DNA from: Ruegeria lacuscaerulensis ITI-1157
GTDB taxonomy: Bacteria > Pseudomonadota > Alphaproteobacteria > Rhodobacterales > Rhodobacteraceae
DNA length: 64,000 nucleotides
Assembly: GCA_000161775.1 (NCBI GenBank)
Contig: GG704596.1
Span: 2,235,515 to 2,299,514 of the forward strand
Direction: 5' to 3'
The position numbers were made by a program, and so were the translations under genes. Below the pieces are notes generated by a model that saw only the letters and a program-made list of their open reading frames with translations, was not told the origin of the DNA and searched no databases. Positions 1 to 8,229 of the stretch are shown piece after piece. The stretch's first letter is position 1. Each line of letters opens with the position of its first letter.

Positions 1-1232
1 TGCTGACCACTTCGGTCTGGGTCGCGCTGCCTCTGTTCGGCGCGATCCCCTTCATCTTCGGCGCGACCGAGCTGCGCTTCGTCGATGCCTATTTCGAGGC
101 GATGTCCGGCCTGACGACCACCGGATCGACGGTCATTTCCGGGCTGGACGACCTGCCGCGCGGCTTGCTGCTGTGGCGCGGAATCCTGCAGTGGCTGGGC
201 GGGATCGGCATCATCGTCGTCGCAATGGTGTTCCTGCCCGAGCTCAAGGTCGGCGGGATGCAGATCTTCCGCTCGGAAGGGTTCGAGACCATGGGAAAGA
301 TCCTGCCCCGCGCGCAGGAGATCGCGGGACAGATTTCGCTGATCTATGTGTTTCTGACCTTTGTCTGCGGCTTGGTCTATGCCGGGTTGGGCATGAGTTT
401 CTTTGACGCGCTGGTGCATGCGTTGACGACGATTTCGACCGGCGGATTTTCGAACTATGACGCGTCTTTTGGCACCTTTTCCGGGCCCGCGGAATATGCG
501 GCATCCGTTTTCATGATCCTCGCGGCGCTGCCCTTCGTGCGCTATGTGCAATTCGTGAACGGCCGGACGACCTCGTTGTGGGAGGACAGCCAGATCCGCG
601 TTTTCCTGGCCACGATCGCGGTGCTGGTTGTGGTGATGGCGGTGTTCCTGACCTCGGTCTTTCCGCATCATTGGGAGCAAGCGGTGCGCGAGTCACTGTT
701 CAACATCACCTCGATCATTTCCGGCACCGGCTATGCCAGCGTCGATTACATGGCCTGGGGCAGTTTCCCGATCATGATGTTCTTCATGATCGGGCTGATC
801 GGCGGGTGTGCGGGCTCGACCGCCTGTTCGATCAAGGTATTCCGGTATCAGCTGCTGTTTGCCTCGATCAAGGCGCAGATTCAGCGCATCCGATCACCAC
901 ACGGGGTGTTCATTCCCAAATATGACGGCCGCGCGATCAGCCGCGACGTGCTGACCTCGGTCATGAGCTTTTTCATGTTCTTCGCCCTGTCGCTGGGCGG
1001 GCTGTCTTGGGCACTGGCCCTGACCGGGTTGGATTTCATCACCGCCGTCTCGGGCGCGGCCACGGCGCTGGCCAATGTCGGCCCCGGGCTGGGCGATCAG
1101 ATCGGACCTGCCGGAAACTTTGCCGGGCTGAACGACACGGCCAAGTGGCTGTTGACCTTCGGGATGCTGACCGGGCGCCTGGAGTTGATGGCCGTCTATG
1201 TCCTGTTCACCATAAGGTTCTGGAGAGGCTGA
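1..1232 (+). CDS. trkH: TrkH-family potassium uptake protein (5' end outside window)
   Basis: Membrane subunit of a Trk/Ktr-type K+ uptake system. The reading frame is open from base 3, so the true start lies upstream; about 409 residues are present against roughly 480-500 for full-length TrkH. All four selectivity-filter loops can be read in order: GLTTTGST, TTISTGGFSNYD, SIISGTGYAS and NVGPGLG, each followed by a hydrophobic helix, which is the fourfold pseudo-repeat of this superfamily. The stop codon overlaps the next start by one base (TGATG). Family assignment is firm; whether it works with TrkA-type subunits cannot be seen here. Confidence 0.93.
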   Translation, partial: LTTSVWVALPLFGAIPFIFGATELRFVDAYFEAMSGLTTTGSTVISGLDDLPRGLLLWRGILQWLGGIGIIVVAMVFLPELKVGGMQIFRSEGFETMGKILPRAQEIAGQISLIYVFLTFVCGLVYAGLGMSFFDALVHALTTISTGGFSNYDASFGTFSGPAEYAASVFMILAALPFVRYVQFVNGRTTSLWEDSQIRVFLATIAVLVVVMAVFLTSVFPHHWEQAVRESLFNITSIISGTGYASVDYMAWGSFPIMMFFMIGLIGGCAGSTACSIKVFRYQLLFASIKAQIQRIRSPHGVFIPKYDGRAISRDVLTSVMSFFMFFALSLGGLSWALALTGLDFITAVSGAATALANVGPGLGDQIGPAGNFAGLNDTAKWLLTFGMLTGRLELMAVYVLFTIRFWRG

Positions 1233-2812
1233 TGAAAAGACCGCTGGGCGCGCAGATTTCCCACATGCTCAGGGATCGGGGGGTCGAGGTCATCTTCGGC
1301 ATTCCCGGCGTGCACAATCAGGAAATGTATCGCGGGATCGAAGAGGCGGGCATTGCCCATGTCCTTGCCCGGCACGAACAGGGCGCGGGGTTCATGGCCG
1401 ACGGATACGCGCGCGCCTCGGGCAAGCCGGGCGTGGCCTATGTCATCACCGGGCCGGGCCTGTGCAATATCCTGACGCCGATGGGGCAGGGGTATACGGA
1501 TTCGGTGCCGATGCTGGTTCTGTCCTCGTGTCTGGACGAAACGCAGGGCCGGCGCGGCCAGCTGCACCAGATGAAGGATCAGCGCACCGCCGCGGGCTGC
1601 GTGGCCGACTGGTCGTGCCAAGCCAATGAAGCGCAGGCGGCCTATGGCCTGATAGAGCGTGCCTTCGAGGAATTCGCGCTGCAGCGACCACGTCCCAAAC
1701 ACATCCAGGTGCCGATCAGCCAGCTCGAGGCCGAGGCCGACCCTGCGCCGTTTCCCAACCAGGACGCGTTGCGGTTGCGCGTGTCAGCCCCCGACATTGC
1801 ACCGGTCCTGTCGTTGCTGAACATCGCGCGCCGGCCCCTGTTCATATTGGGGGGCGGTGCGCGGTCGAACCTGTGGCGTCAGATCCTGACCAATCTGGGC
1901 GCGGCCTGTTTCACCACATATGCCGGACGGGGGCTGGTCGGCACGGGATATGCGCTGGATTTCGGCGCCATGCTGCCGCGTCCGGGCAGCGCCGAGGTCA
2001 TCGGGTCCGCCGATCTGGTGATCGCGGTCGGGGCCGAGTTGGGAGAGGTGGACCTGTGGCGCGACGACCTGGGCCACAAGGCGACGCTGGTGCGGGTGGA
2101 CCTGGACCCCGAGGTACTGTCGGATCGCCACCGGGCCGCAGTCAAGCTTCAGGCCGATGCCGAAAGCTTTGCCCAAGCCCTGTGGGCGGCGAGTGAAACC
2201 TTCAAGCCGGCAACCGGCTGGGCCTCGGACGAGGTGGCCGAAGCGCGCGCCCGCTGGCGGGCCGAGGTCGATGCCGAGCGCCCGGGTATCGTGCCCTTGG
2301 CCGATGCCCTGCGCGCGGCGATGCCGGCCGACACGATGATCTATTCCGACATGACCCAGTTCGCCTATGCCGCGAAAGAGGTCTGGGACATGGCCTTTCC
2401 GCACCACTGGCACCATCCGACCGGGTTCGGCACTCTGGGCTATGCCCTGCCGGCCGGGATCGGTGGCGCGGTGGCGCGGCGCGGCAAACCGACGGCGGTG
2501 ATCGCGGGGGATTACGGATTCCACTACACGATGCAGGAACTGGGCGTCGCGGTGGAACTGGGGCTGTCGCTGCCGATCATCCTGTGGGACAACGGCAAGC
2601 TGAAAGAGATCGAGGACAGTATGGTCAGCAGCCAGATCGCCCCCAACGCCGTGGTGGCGCGCAACCCCGATTTCTGCAAATTGGCCGAGGCGTTCGGTGC
2701 CTTGTCGGCGGCCCCGGCGTCATTGTCCGACATGCAGGATGCGGTGCGGGCGGCCTTTGACGCGCCGCGGCCCTCGCTGATACATGTGACGCCCGAAATC
2801 CTGAACGGTTGA
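1232..2812 (+). CDS. ThDP-dependent decarboxylase/acetolactate-synthase-like enzyme (AruI-like)
   Basis: A 526-residue thiamine-diphosphate enzyme of the acetolactate synthase/benzoylformate decarboxylase fold. The N-terminal Pyr domain has the catalytic glutamate in RHEQGAG (about Glu49), a central Rossmann-like domain follows, and the C-terminal PP domain has a GDYG...WDN version of the GDG-N ThDP/Mg motif. The sequence most resembles proteins annotated as 5-guanidino-2-oxopentanoate decarboxylase (AruI, arginine transamination pathway); the substrate is inferred from that resemblance only. I use the ATG at 1232, which overlaps the trkH stop, rather than an earlier in-frame ATG at 1007 inside trkH. 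A strong hairpin follows the gene. Confidence 0.85.
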   Translation: MKRPLGAQISHMLRDRGVEVIFGIPGVHNQEMYRGIEEAGIAHVLARHEQGAGFMADGYARASGKPGVAYVITGPGLCNILTPMGQGYTDSVPMLVLSSCLDETQGRRGQLHQMKDQRTAAGCVADWSCQANEAQAAYGLIERAFEEFALQRPRPKHIQVPISQLEAEADPAPFPNQDALRLRVSAPDIAPVLSLLNIARRPLFILGGGARSNLWRQILTNLGAACFTTYAGRGLVGTGYALDFGAMLPRPGSAEVIGSADLVIAVGAELGEVDLWRDDLGHKATLVRVDLDPEVLSDRHRAAVKLQADAESFAQALWAASETFKPATGWASDEVAEARARWRAEVDAERPGIVPLADALRAAMPADTMIYSDMTQFAYAAKEVWDMAFPHHWHHPTGFGTLGYALPAGIGGAVARRGKPTAVIAGDYGFHYTMQELGVAVELGLSLPIILWDNGKLKEIEDSMVSSQIAPNAVVARNPDFCKLAEAFGALSAAPASLSDMQDAVRAAFDAPRPSLIHVTPEILNG

Positions 2813-2818
2813 CCGCAA

Positions 2819-2846
2819 AGGGCGCCGCATGAAATTGCGGCGCCCT
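2819..2846. terminator. Bidirectional hairpin between convergent genes
   Basis: Perfect 11-bp inverted repeat (AGGGCGCCGCA at 2819-2829, complement at 2836-2846, 6-nt loop) in the 56-bp gap between the convergent decarboxylase and SPOR-protein genes. There is no clear T tract, so it is a GC-rich hairpin terminator candidate serving both strands. Confidence 0.6.
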
Positions 2847-2868
2847 CGGTCGGTTCACAAGGCCTGGA

Positions 2869-4608
2869 TCAGTCCCAGCAGTTCACCAGAACCGTCATGC
2901 CGATCGCGCGGCGGTTCAACTCGTCCGGCGAGACCTGTCCGGTTTCCTGCGCGGGCTGGGCCGTGGCGCCTGCTTTTGACAGAAGGTCATGCAGGCGGTC
3001 GGCCGCAGCGGCCAGGCTGACATCGCGGGGCAGGGTGCGGCCTTCGGTCCGGGTGGGCAGCAACATGCCCACGACATTTCCGTGATCGTCAAAGACCGGC
3101 CCGCCGGCGTCCCCCGGTTGCGCCGCAAGGCTCAGGCGGGTCACGCCGGATTCGCCGTTCAGCCCGCTTAGGTCAGCGACCTTGCCAAAGGTCAGCGTCG
3201 GGGCACCCAGCGCGCCTTCGTAGGAATACCCCGTAACAGCCACTTCGGATTGCAGTCGCGGCGGCGCGTCGTTCAGGGCCGCCACGGCCATCGGCGCCAG
3301 ATTGCGTGCCGGTCGCAGAACCGCCACGCCCAGGTCGGGGTCGCTGTGGGCCAGTTCCAGGTCCTGATCGTCATCCAGGGTGATGCGGCCGCAGTTCTGG
3401 ACGGCCTCGGCCACGGTCAGGACCAGCCCGCTGGGATCGGCGAAGAAGCCCGAACGCGACAGGCGCGGCTTGCGGATGCGCAGGCCCGACATCAGATCGA
3501 CCCTCTGGCTGGCCGCCACACCGGCGGACGGGTCCAGCACCGCGTCGAGCGGGGCAAAGCTGTTGGTCATGGCGGCCAGAACGCGCGACCGGCGGGCCTC
3601 GTCCCCCTCGGGCCAGACCAGGGTGAAACCCTTGATCCGGCCATCCTTCAACTCGGCCTGGGTATGGGACACGATCCCGTTTCCGCGGCCTTCGATCGAG
3701 AAGCGGTTGCCACGGATCTCGCGCGGGCCGTTGAGCGGGACGATTTCCAGCGACTGCATCACCTCGTAGAGGGCGCGCAGCGTGTTGTTGTCGCCTTCCT
3801 GGCTGATCAACAGCACGCGGGCGTCCAGATCGCCAGTGGGGTTGAAATGGGCGAACGGAGCCTCATACCGGTCAAAGGCCACGACACCCAGCGGCAGGTC
3901 CATCGAGATCCCGGCGCGGTCATCGACATGGCGCTGCATGCCGACGCTGATGAGCGGCGCGTTGTAGTCATCCATCAGAACCTTGCGCTGTGTGGTGGTC
4001 AGAACGCCGGTGGGCTCAAACCCGTTGAAGCGCTGCCAGTCGGCCATCGACCGGCGGGTGCCCTGTCCGAATGCGCCGTCGATCGTGGCGTTGTAGAACC
4101 CGGCGGCCTGCAAGGCGGTCTGCAGGTCCTTGCGCTCCTGCGCGTTTAGCCGCCGTTCAGATTGCAGCGCCTGGGCGCGGGTTTCGTCCGACGCTTGCGG
4201 GGTCAGGCCGGCCTGGGGCTGTTCGGGTTCGGGCTGGACCGGGGCCGTGATGGCGCCCCGGTTCAGGACATTCGCGCCGATGGGCCAGAATTGCTGTCCC
4301 AGCGCGGTGGAGAAGGTGATGAAACTGTCCGTCGGGATCTGGCGCTCGGCCCGATAGACGCGCAGAACCTGTTCGGCATCAGAGCGCAGATAGGGGCCGA
4401 TGACGATGGCATACCAGCCGCTGTTCAGGCGAAACCCGTTCACGTCGGGCAGGGCGCTGGCATAGGCTTGGGCGCGCTCCTGCGCCTCGCGCAGCGAGGG
4501 CTGCGCCTCGATCTGAACCCAAACGCCGGGGTCGGTGCCTTGCTGAGCGATCGCGGCCCGCAGGCCGAAGGAAATCGTCAAAAGAATTGCAACTAGAATA
4601 ACTGTCAT
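2869..4608 (-). CDS. Exported SPOR / peptidoglycan-binding / trypsin-fold protein with degenerate catalytic triad
   Basis: A 579-residue envelope protein. Residues 1-21 look like a signal peptide ending AIAQQ. Residues about 28-105 resemble a SPOR domain (VWVQIEAQPS, WYAIVIGPY). Residues about 155-212 match a PG_binding_1 domain (LQTALQAAGFYNATIDGAFG, RRSMADWQ). Residues about 380-560 have the S1 trypsin-like fold (SGFFADPSGLVLT, AQPGDAGGPVFDD). The nucleophile motif GDSGGP reads GDAGGP (Ala501), the position of the catalytic His in LTNAHV reads LTVAEAV (Glu401), and the DLAVL Asp position appears as Gly427. The protein should therefore be non-proteolytic and probably acts in cell-wall binding. 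Cys406 and Cys577 could form a disulfide. Role unknown. Confidence 0.82.
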   Translation of the reverse strand: MTVILVAILLTISFGLRAAIAQQGTDPGVWVQIEAQPSLREAQERAQAYASALPDVNGFRLNSGWYAIVIGPYLRSDAEQVLRVYRAERQIPTDSFITFSTALGQQFWPIGANVLNRGAITAPVQPEPEQPQAGLTPQASDETRAQALQSERRLNAQERKDLQTALQAAGFYNATIDGAFGQGTRRSMADWQRFNGFEPTGVLTTTQRKVLMDDYNAPLISVGMQRHVDDRAGISMDLPLGVVAFDRYEAPFAHFNPTGDLDARVLLISQEGDNNTLRALYEVMQSLEIVPLNGPREIRGNRFSIEGRGNGIVSHTQAELKDGRIKGFTLVWPEGDEARRSRVLAAMTNSFAPLDAVLDPSAGVAASQRVDLMSGLRIRKPRLSRSGFFADPSGLVLTVAEAVQNCGRITLDDDQDLELAHSDPDLGVAVLRPARNLAPMAVAALNDAPPRLQSEVAVTGYSYEGALGAPTLTFGKVADLSGLNGESGVTRLSLAAQPGDAGGPVFDDHGNVVGMLLPTRTEGRTLPRDVSLAAAADRLHDLLSKAGATAQPAQETGQVSPDELNRRAIGMTVLVNCWD

Positions 4609-4813
4609 TTTCTGCCCGTTCGTGCGGTGTCTTGGCTGTGGAACAGATTACGCGATTCACGCCGGCGAAAGCCATGGCCCGGCCACGGGGAATTTCCAGT
4701 GTGGCGGCACAGTGACAGCCAGCGGCCATTGGCCCGTTGACGCCCTTTGGCCCCTTGCATAGGAAGGGCCAAACCGACCGGAACCGGGCACATCCGCGCC
4801 CAAAGGGAATGTC

Positions 4814-5743
4814 ATGACCGAACCGTCCAGCGCACCACGTTCATTTCAGGAAATCATCCTGCGGCTTCAAAACTACTGGGCCTCGAAGGGCTGTGCCATC
4901 CTGCAGCCCTATGACATGGAGGTCGGCGCCGGTACCTTCCACCCTGCAACCACCCTGCGCGCACTTGGCGCCAAGCCTTGGGCCGCGGCCTATGTGCAGC
5001 CCTCGCGCCGCCCGACCGACGGCCGCTATGGCGAAAACCCCAACCGCCTGCAGCACTATTATCAGTACCAGGTGCTGATCAAACCCAGCCCGCCGGACCT
5101 GCAGGAGCTGTATCTGGGCAGCCTTCAGGCCATCGGCATCGACATGGACCTGCACGATATCCGGTTCGTCGAGGATGACTGGGAAAGCCCCACCCTGGGC
5201 GCATGGGGTCTGGGCTGGGAGGTCTGGTGCGACGGCATGGAAGTCAGCCAGTTCACCTATTTCCAGCAGGTCGGCGGCCATGACTGCGCGCCGGTCTCGG
5301 GCGAGTTGACCTATGGGCTGGAACGGCTGGCGATGTATGTGCTGGGCATCGATCACGTGATGGACATGCCCTTCAACGATCCGCAATCGCCGATCCCGCT
5401 GACCTATGGCGACATCTTCAAGCAGACCGAGGAAGAATACGCCCGCTGGAATTTCGACGTGGCCAATACCGAGGTTCTGCTGCGCCATTTCGAAGAGGCC
5501 GAGGCCGAATGCGCCGCGATCCTGAGCCAGGAGCATGTGGACCCCAAGACGGGCAAGCGCATCATCATGGCGCATCCCGCCTATGACCAGTGCATCAAGG
5601 CCAGCCATATCTTCAACCTGTTGGACGCGCGCGGGGTGATCTCGGTGACGGAACGGCAGGCCTATATCGGGCGGGTGCGGGCGCTGGCCAAGCAATGTGC
5701 CGATGCCTTTGTGCAGACCGAGGCGGCCGGGTACCAGGCCTGA
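4814..5743 (+). CDS. glyQ: Glycyl-tRNA synthetase alpha subunit
   Basis: Catalytic subunit of the alpha2beta2 bacterial glycyl-tRNA synthetase, charging tRNA-Gly in the cytoplasm. The 309-residue protein carries the characteristic GlyQ segments [46 protein letters not shown] and [19 protein letters not shown], all full length. An AAGGGA Shine-Dalgarno precedes the ATG. Its partner glyS lies about 2.5 kb downstream on the same strand, separated by the opposite-strand marC gene, a DUF6446 gene and gltS. Convergent with marC, 8 bp apart. Confidence 0.97.
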   Translation: MTEPSSAPRSFQEIILRLQNYWASKGCAILQPYDMEVGAGTFHPATTLRALGAKPWAAAYVQPSRRPTDGRYGENPNRLQHYYQYQVLIKPSPPDLQELYLGSLQAIGIDMDLHDIRFVEDDWESPTLGAWGLGWEVWCDGMEVSQFTYFQQVGGHDCAPVSGELTYGLERLAMYVLGIDHVMDMPFNDPQSPIPLTYGDIFKQTEEEYARWNFDVANTEVLLRHFEEAEAECAAILSQEHVDPKTGKRIIMAHPAYDQCIKASHIFNLLDARGVISVTERQAYIGRVRALAKQCADAFVQTEAAGYQA

Positions 5744-5751
5744 TGGGCCGC

Positions 5752-6384
5752 TCAGGCCAATCCCGGCAGCAAGGCCTTCAGGCCGTCCGCGATCATGCTG
5801 ACCGCGATGGCCGACAGGATCATGCCCATCAGGCGGCTCATGATGACGCGGGCGTTGTCCGACAGGCGCCGGCCAAGGGCCGCAGCATTCCAGAACGTGA
5901 CCAGCAACAGCAGCGTCACGCCCGAAAACACCCCGGCATAAACCATGGCATCGGCAACGTTGCCGACATGATGGGCAAACAGGATGACCGTGGTGATGGT
6001 GCCCGGCCCCACGAGAATGGGAAAGGTCAGTGGATAGAAGGCGACGGTCTCGGGCGCCGGATAGGCCTGTTTTTCGCTGTCCGTCCCATGATGCGCGCTG
6101 GTTTCGCCGCCGTTCAGCATGTTCAGCCCGAACAGCAGAACCACAAGGCCGCCGGCGACCCGCAGATCATTGACGCTGATCCCGAACAGCCCCAGAATCT
6201 GATGGCCGAGAATGGCGAAAAGACCCCCGATAACAAGGCAGTACACGGCGGTCTTGACCGCGACTTTACGCTGGTCGCCCAAGTCCAGGCCCTCGGTTAC
6301 GCTCAGGAAAACGGGCAGGTTCGTGATCGGGTTCATGATCGCGAACAGAGCGCCAAAAAAGCCGGTGGCCAGTGTCAGATCCAT
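5752..6384 (-). CDS. MarC-family integral membrane protein
   Basis: A 210-residue MarC/YchE family membrane protein with about six hydrophobic helices. Family signatures include FFGALFAIMNPITNLPVFLS at the N-terminus, the AYPAPETVAFYPLTFPILVG loop and GPGTITTVILFAHH. The family's transport function is not established; an early link to antibiotic resistance was not upheld. It lies on the strand opposite to the glyQ/glyS genes around it and is divergent from the DUF6446 gene (92-bp gap). Confidence 0.9.
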   Translation of the reverse strand: MDLTLATGFFGALFAIMNPITNLPVFLSVTEGLDLGDQRKVAVKTAVYCLVIGGLFAILGHQILGLFGISVNDLRVAGGLVVLLFGLNMLNGGETSAHHGTDSEKQAYPAPETVAFYPLTFPILVGPGTITTVILFAHHVGNVADAMVYAGVFSGVTLLLLVTFWNAAALGRRLSDNARVIMSRLMGMILSAIAVSMIADGLKALLPGLA

Positions 6385-6475
6385 GCAAACTGCCCTATGA
6401 TGTCAGGTTCAGGTTCCGACCCTGTCTCATTTTCGGGCGACTTGAAAGATGCGGCGTGAACAGGAGGCGCGATCG

Positions 6476-7000
6476 ATGACGGGGAAGATGCTGGCAATTC
6501 TGATCGTGGTCTGTGCAGTCGCTGCAGGCGTGGGCATGTATTACCTGCAGGTCTATGGCTATTACTACACCGTCACGCCGACCCCGGGCCGCGACGTTGT
6601 CCTGACCGAAAAAGACAGCGGGCAGGCCGTTCCCATCGCGTATGACGCGTTTCAGGCCATCGACGCCGACAGCTCTCCGATCCGGTACCGCGCCTGTTTC
6701 GAAACCGACCTGTCCCCGGAGCAGCTGGCCGGGCGTTTCGTGCCCGCAGAGGATGCCGAGCCGCTGACCGCGCCCGCCTGGTTCGACTGTTACGACGCCG
6801 AGGCGCTGGGCAAAGCGCTGGAAAGCGGCGCGGCCCGCGCGTTCATCGGCGTCAAGAACATCCACTATGGGGTGGACCGGGTGGTTGCGGTCACGCAGGA
6901 CGGGCACGGATTTGCCTGGCACGTCCTGAACAACTGCGGCGAAAAGGCCTATGACGGCACCGTGGTCGGCGAGGAATGTCCTCCGCGCCCCGAAAACTGA
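6476..7000 (+). CDS. DUF6446 family membrane-anchored protein
   Basis: A 174-residue protein with one N-terminal transmembrane anchor (MLAILIVVCAVAAGVGMYYL) and a periplasmic domain with four cysteines (ACFET, WFDCYD, NNCGEK, GEECPP) that could pair. It matches the DUF6446 proteins found next to glycyl-tRNA synthetase genes in Rhodobacterales. I chose the ATG at 6476 because AGGAGG (6462-6467) stands 8 bases before it; an earlier ATG at 6449 has no ribosome-binding site. Function unknown. It appears translationally coupled to gltS. Confidence 0.8.
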   Translation: MTGKMLAILIVVCAVAAGVGMYYLQVYGYYYTVTPTPGRDVVLTEKDSGQAVPIAYDAFQAIDADSSPIRYRACFETDLSPEQLAGRFVPAEDAEPLTAPAWFDCYDAEALGKALESGAARAFIGVKNIHYGVDRVVAVTQDGHGFAWHVLNNCGEKAYDGTVVGEECPPRPEN

Positions 7001-7008
7001 GGCGCGAA

Positions 7009-8220
7009 GTGGACTTCACCCTGGATATCCCCGGTTTCTTGACGGCAACGCTGGGCTTTGCGGTCTATCTGATGGGTGCCGAGATCAACGCCCGCGCCGA
7101 GGTCCTGCGGCGGTTCAACATCCCCGAACCCGTGACCGGAGGCCTGCTGGCCTCGCTGGTGGCTCTGGCGCTGTATCTGCTGTTCGGGATCGAACTGGAA
7201 TTCGACCTGACCGCGCGGGATTTCCTGCTGGTGCTGTTCTTTGCCGGGATCGGCCTGAATGCCCGGCTGTCCGACCTGATCGCAGGCGGAAAGCCTCTGG
7301 TGCTGCTGCTGGTCCTGACGGTGCTGACGATCGTGGCGCAGAACCTGATCGGCGCGGCGGGGGCGGCGGCCTTTGGTTATCCGGCGCAGTCCGGCGTTCT
7401 GTTTGGGTCGGCCGCCCTGATCGGCGGCCATGGCACCGCCATCGCCTGGGCGCCCGAGGTCGCGCAGGTCACCGGGCTTGAGGGCGCGACTGAATTGGGC
7501 GTTGCGGTTGCAACCCTGGGCCTGGTCCTGGCCGCGCTGGTCGGTGGACCCATCGCGCGTCTTTTGATCGAGGGGAGCGACCTGTCGCCAAGCCGCCCCG
7601 ACGAAGAACACACGATCGGCGTGCCGGACGCACCGTCAGAGGCCCCTGCGAAGATCGACCACCTGACGGTGATGCGGGTGCTGCTGTACCTGAACATGGC
7701 CATCATCGCGGGCTATGCTCTGTCTCAGGCGATCTTGGCCGCGGGTTTGAAACTGCCGCTGTTCGTGCCGTGCCTGATCATGGGCATCGTGATCGGCAAC
7801 CTGCGCCCGATGGTGGCTCCGCGCGCCGCCCCCGTGTCGCGCACGCCGTCGCTGGCGCTGGTCTCGGAATTCGCGCTGGGCGCGTTTTTGGCGATGTCGC
7901 TGATGAGCCTGCAGCTGTGGACCATCGCCGATCTGGGGCTGTCGATCGTGGTGATCATGACGGCGCAGACGTTGTTTGCGGTGGCTTTCGTGATCTGGGT
8001 TCTGTTTCCGGTCATGGGCGCCAACTATCGCGCGGCCGTGCTGGCGGCGGGGTTTGGCGGCTTCGCGCTGGGTGCGACACCGACCGCAATTGCCAATATG
8101 ACCGCCGTAACCAAGCGATACGGACCTTCGCCTATTGCCTTTATCGTGCTCCCCCTTGTATCCGCATTCTTCGTGGATATCGCCAATGCCATCGTCATCC
8201 AGACGATCGTCAATTTCTAA
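7009..8220 (+). CDS. gltS: Sodium/glutamate symporter
   Basis: GltS-family Na+/glutamate symporter of the inner membrane, about 403 residues with some ten hydrophobic helices. Family features include the N-terminal LTATLGFAVYLMGAEI, the re-entrant-loop segment ALIGGHGTAIAWAP and the second-half repeat GGFALGATPTAIANM. I prefer the GTG at 7009 because GAGG (6999-7002), partly inside the upstream TGA, stands 6 bases before it. The upstream in-frame ATG at 6976 has GAGG only 1-2 bases away and would overlap the DUF6446 gene by 25 bp. glyS begins 9 bases after the stop, so co-transcription is likely. Confidence 0.9.
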   Translation: MDFTLDIPGFLTATLGFAVYLMGAEINARAEVLRRFNIPEPVTGGLLASLVALALYLLFGIELEFDLTARDFLLVLFFAGIGLNARLSDLIAGGKPLVLLLVLTVLTIVAQNLIGAAGAAAFGYPAQSGVLFGSAALIGGHGTAIAWAPEVAQVTGLEGATELGVAVATLGLVLAALVGGPIARLLIEGSDLSPSRPDEEHTIGVPDAPSEAPAKIDHLTVMRVLLYLNMAIIAGYALSQAILAAGLKLPLFVPCLIMGIVIGNLRPMVAPRAAPVSRTPSLALVSEFALGAFLAMSLMSLQLWTIADLGLSIVVIMTAQTLFAVAFVIWVLFPVMGANYRAAVLAAGFGGFALGATPTAIANMTAVTKRYGPSPIAFIVLPLVSAFFVDIANAIVIQTIVNF

Positions 8221-8229
8221 GGATCGAAA

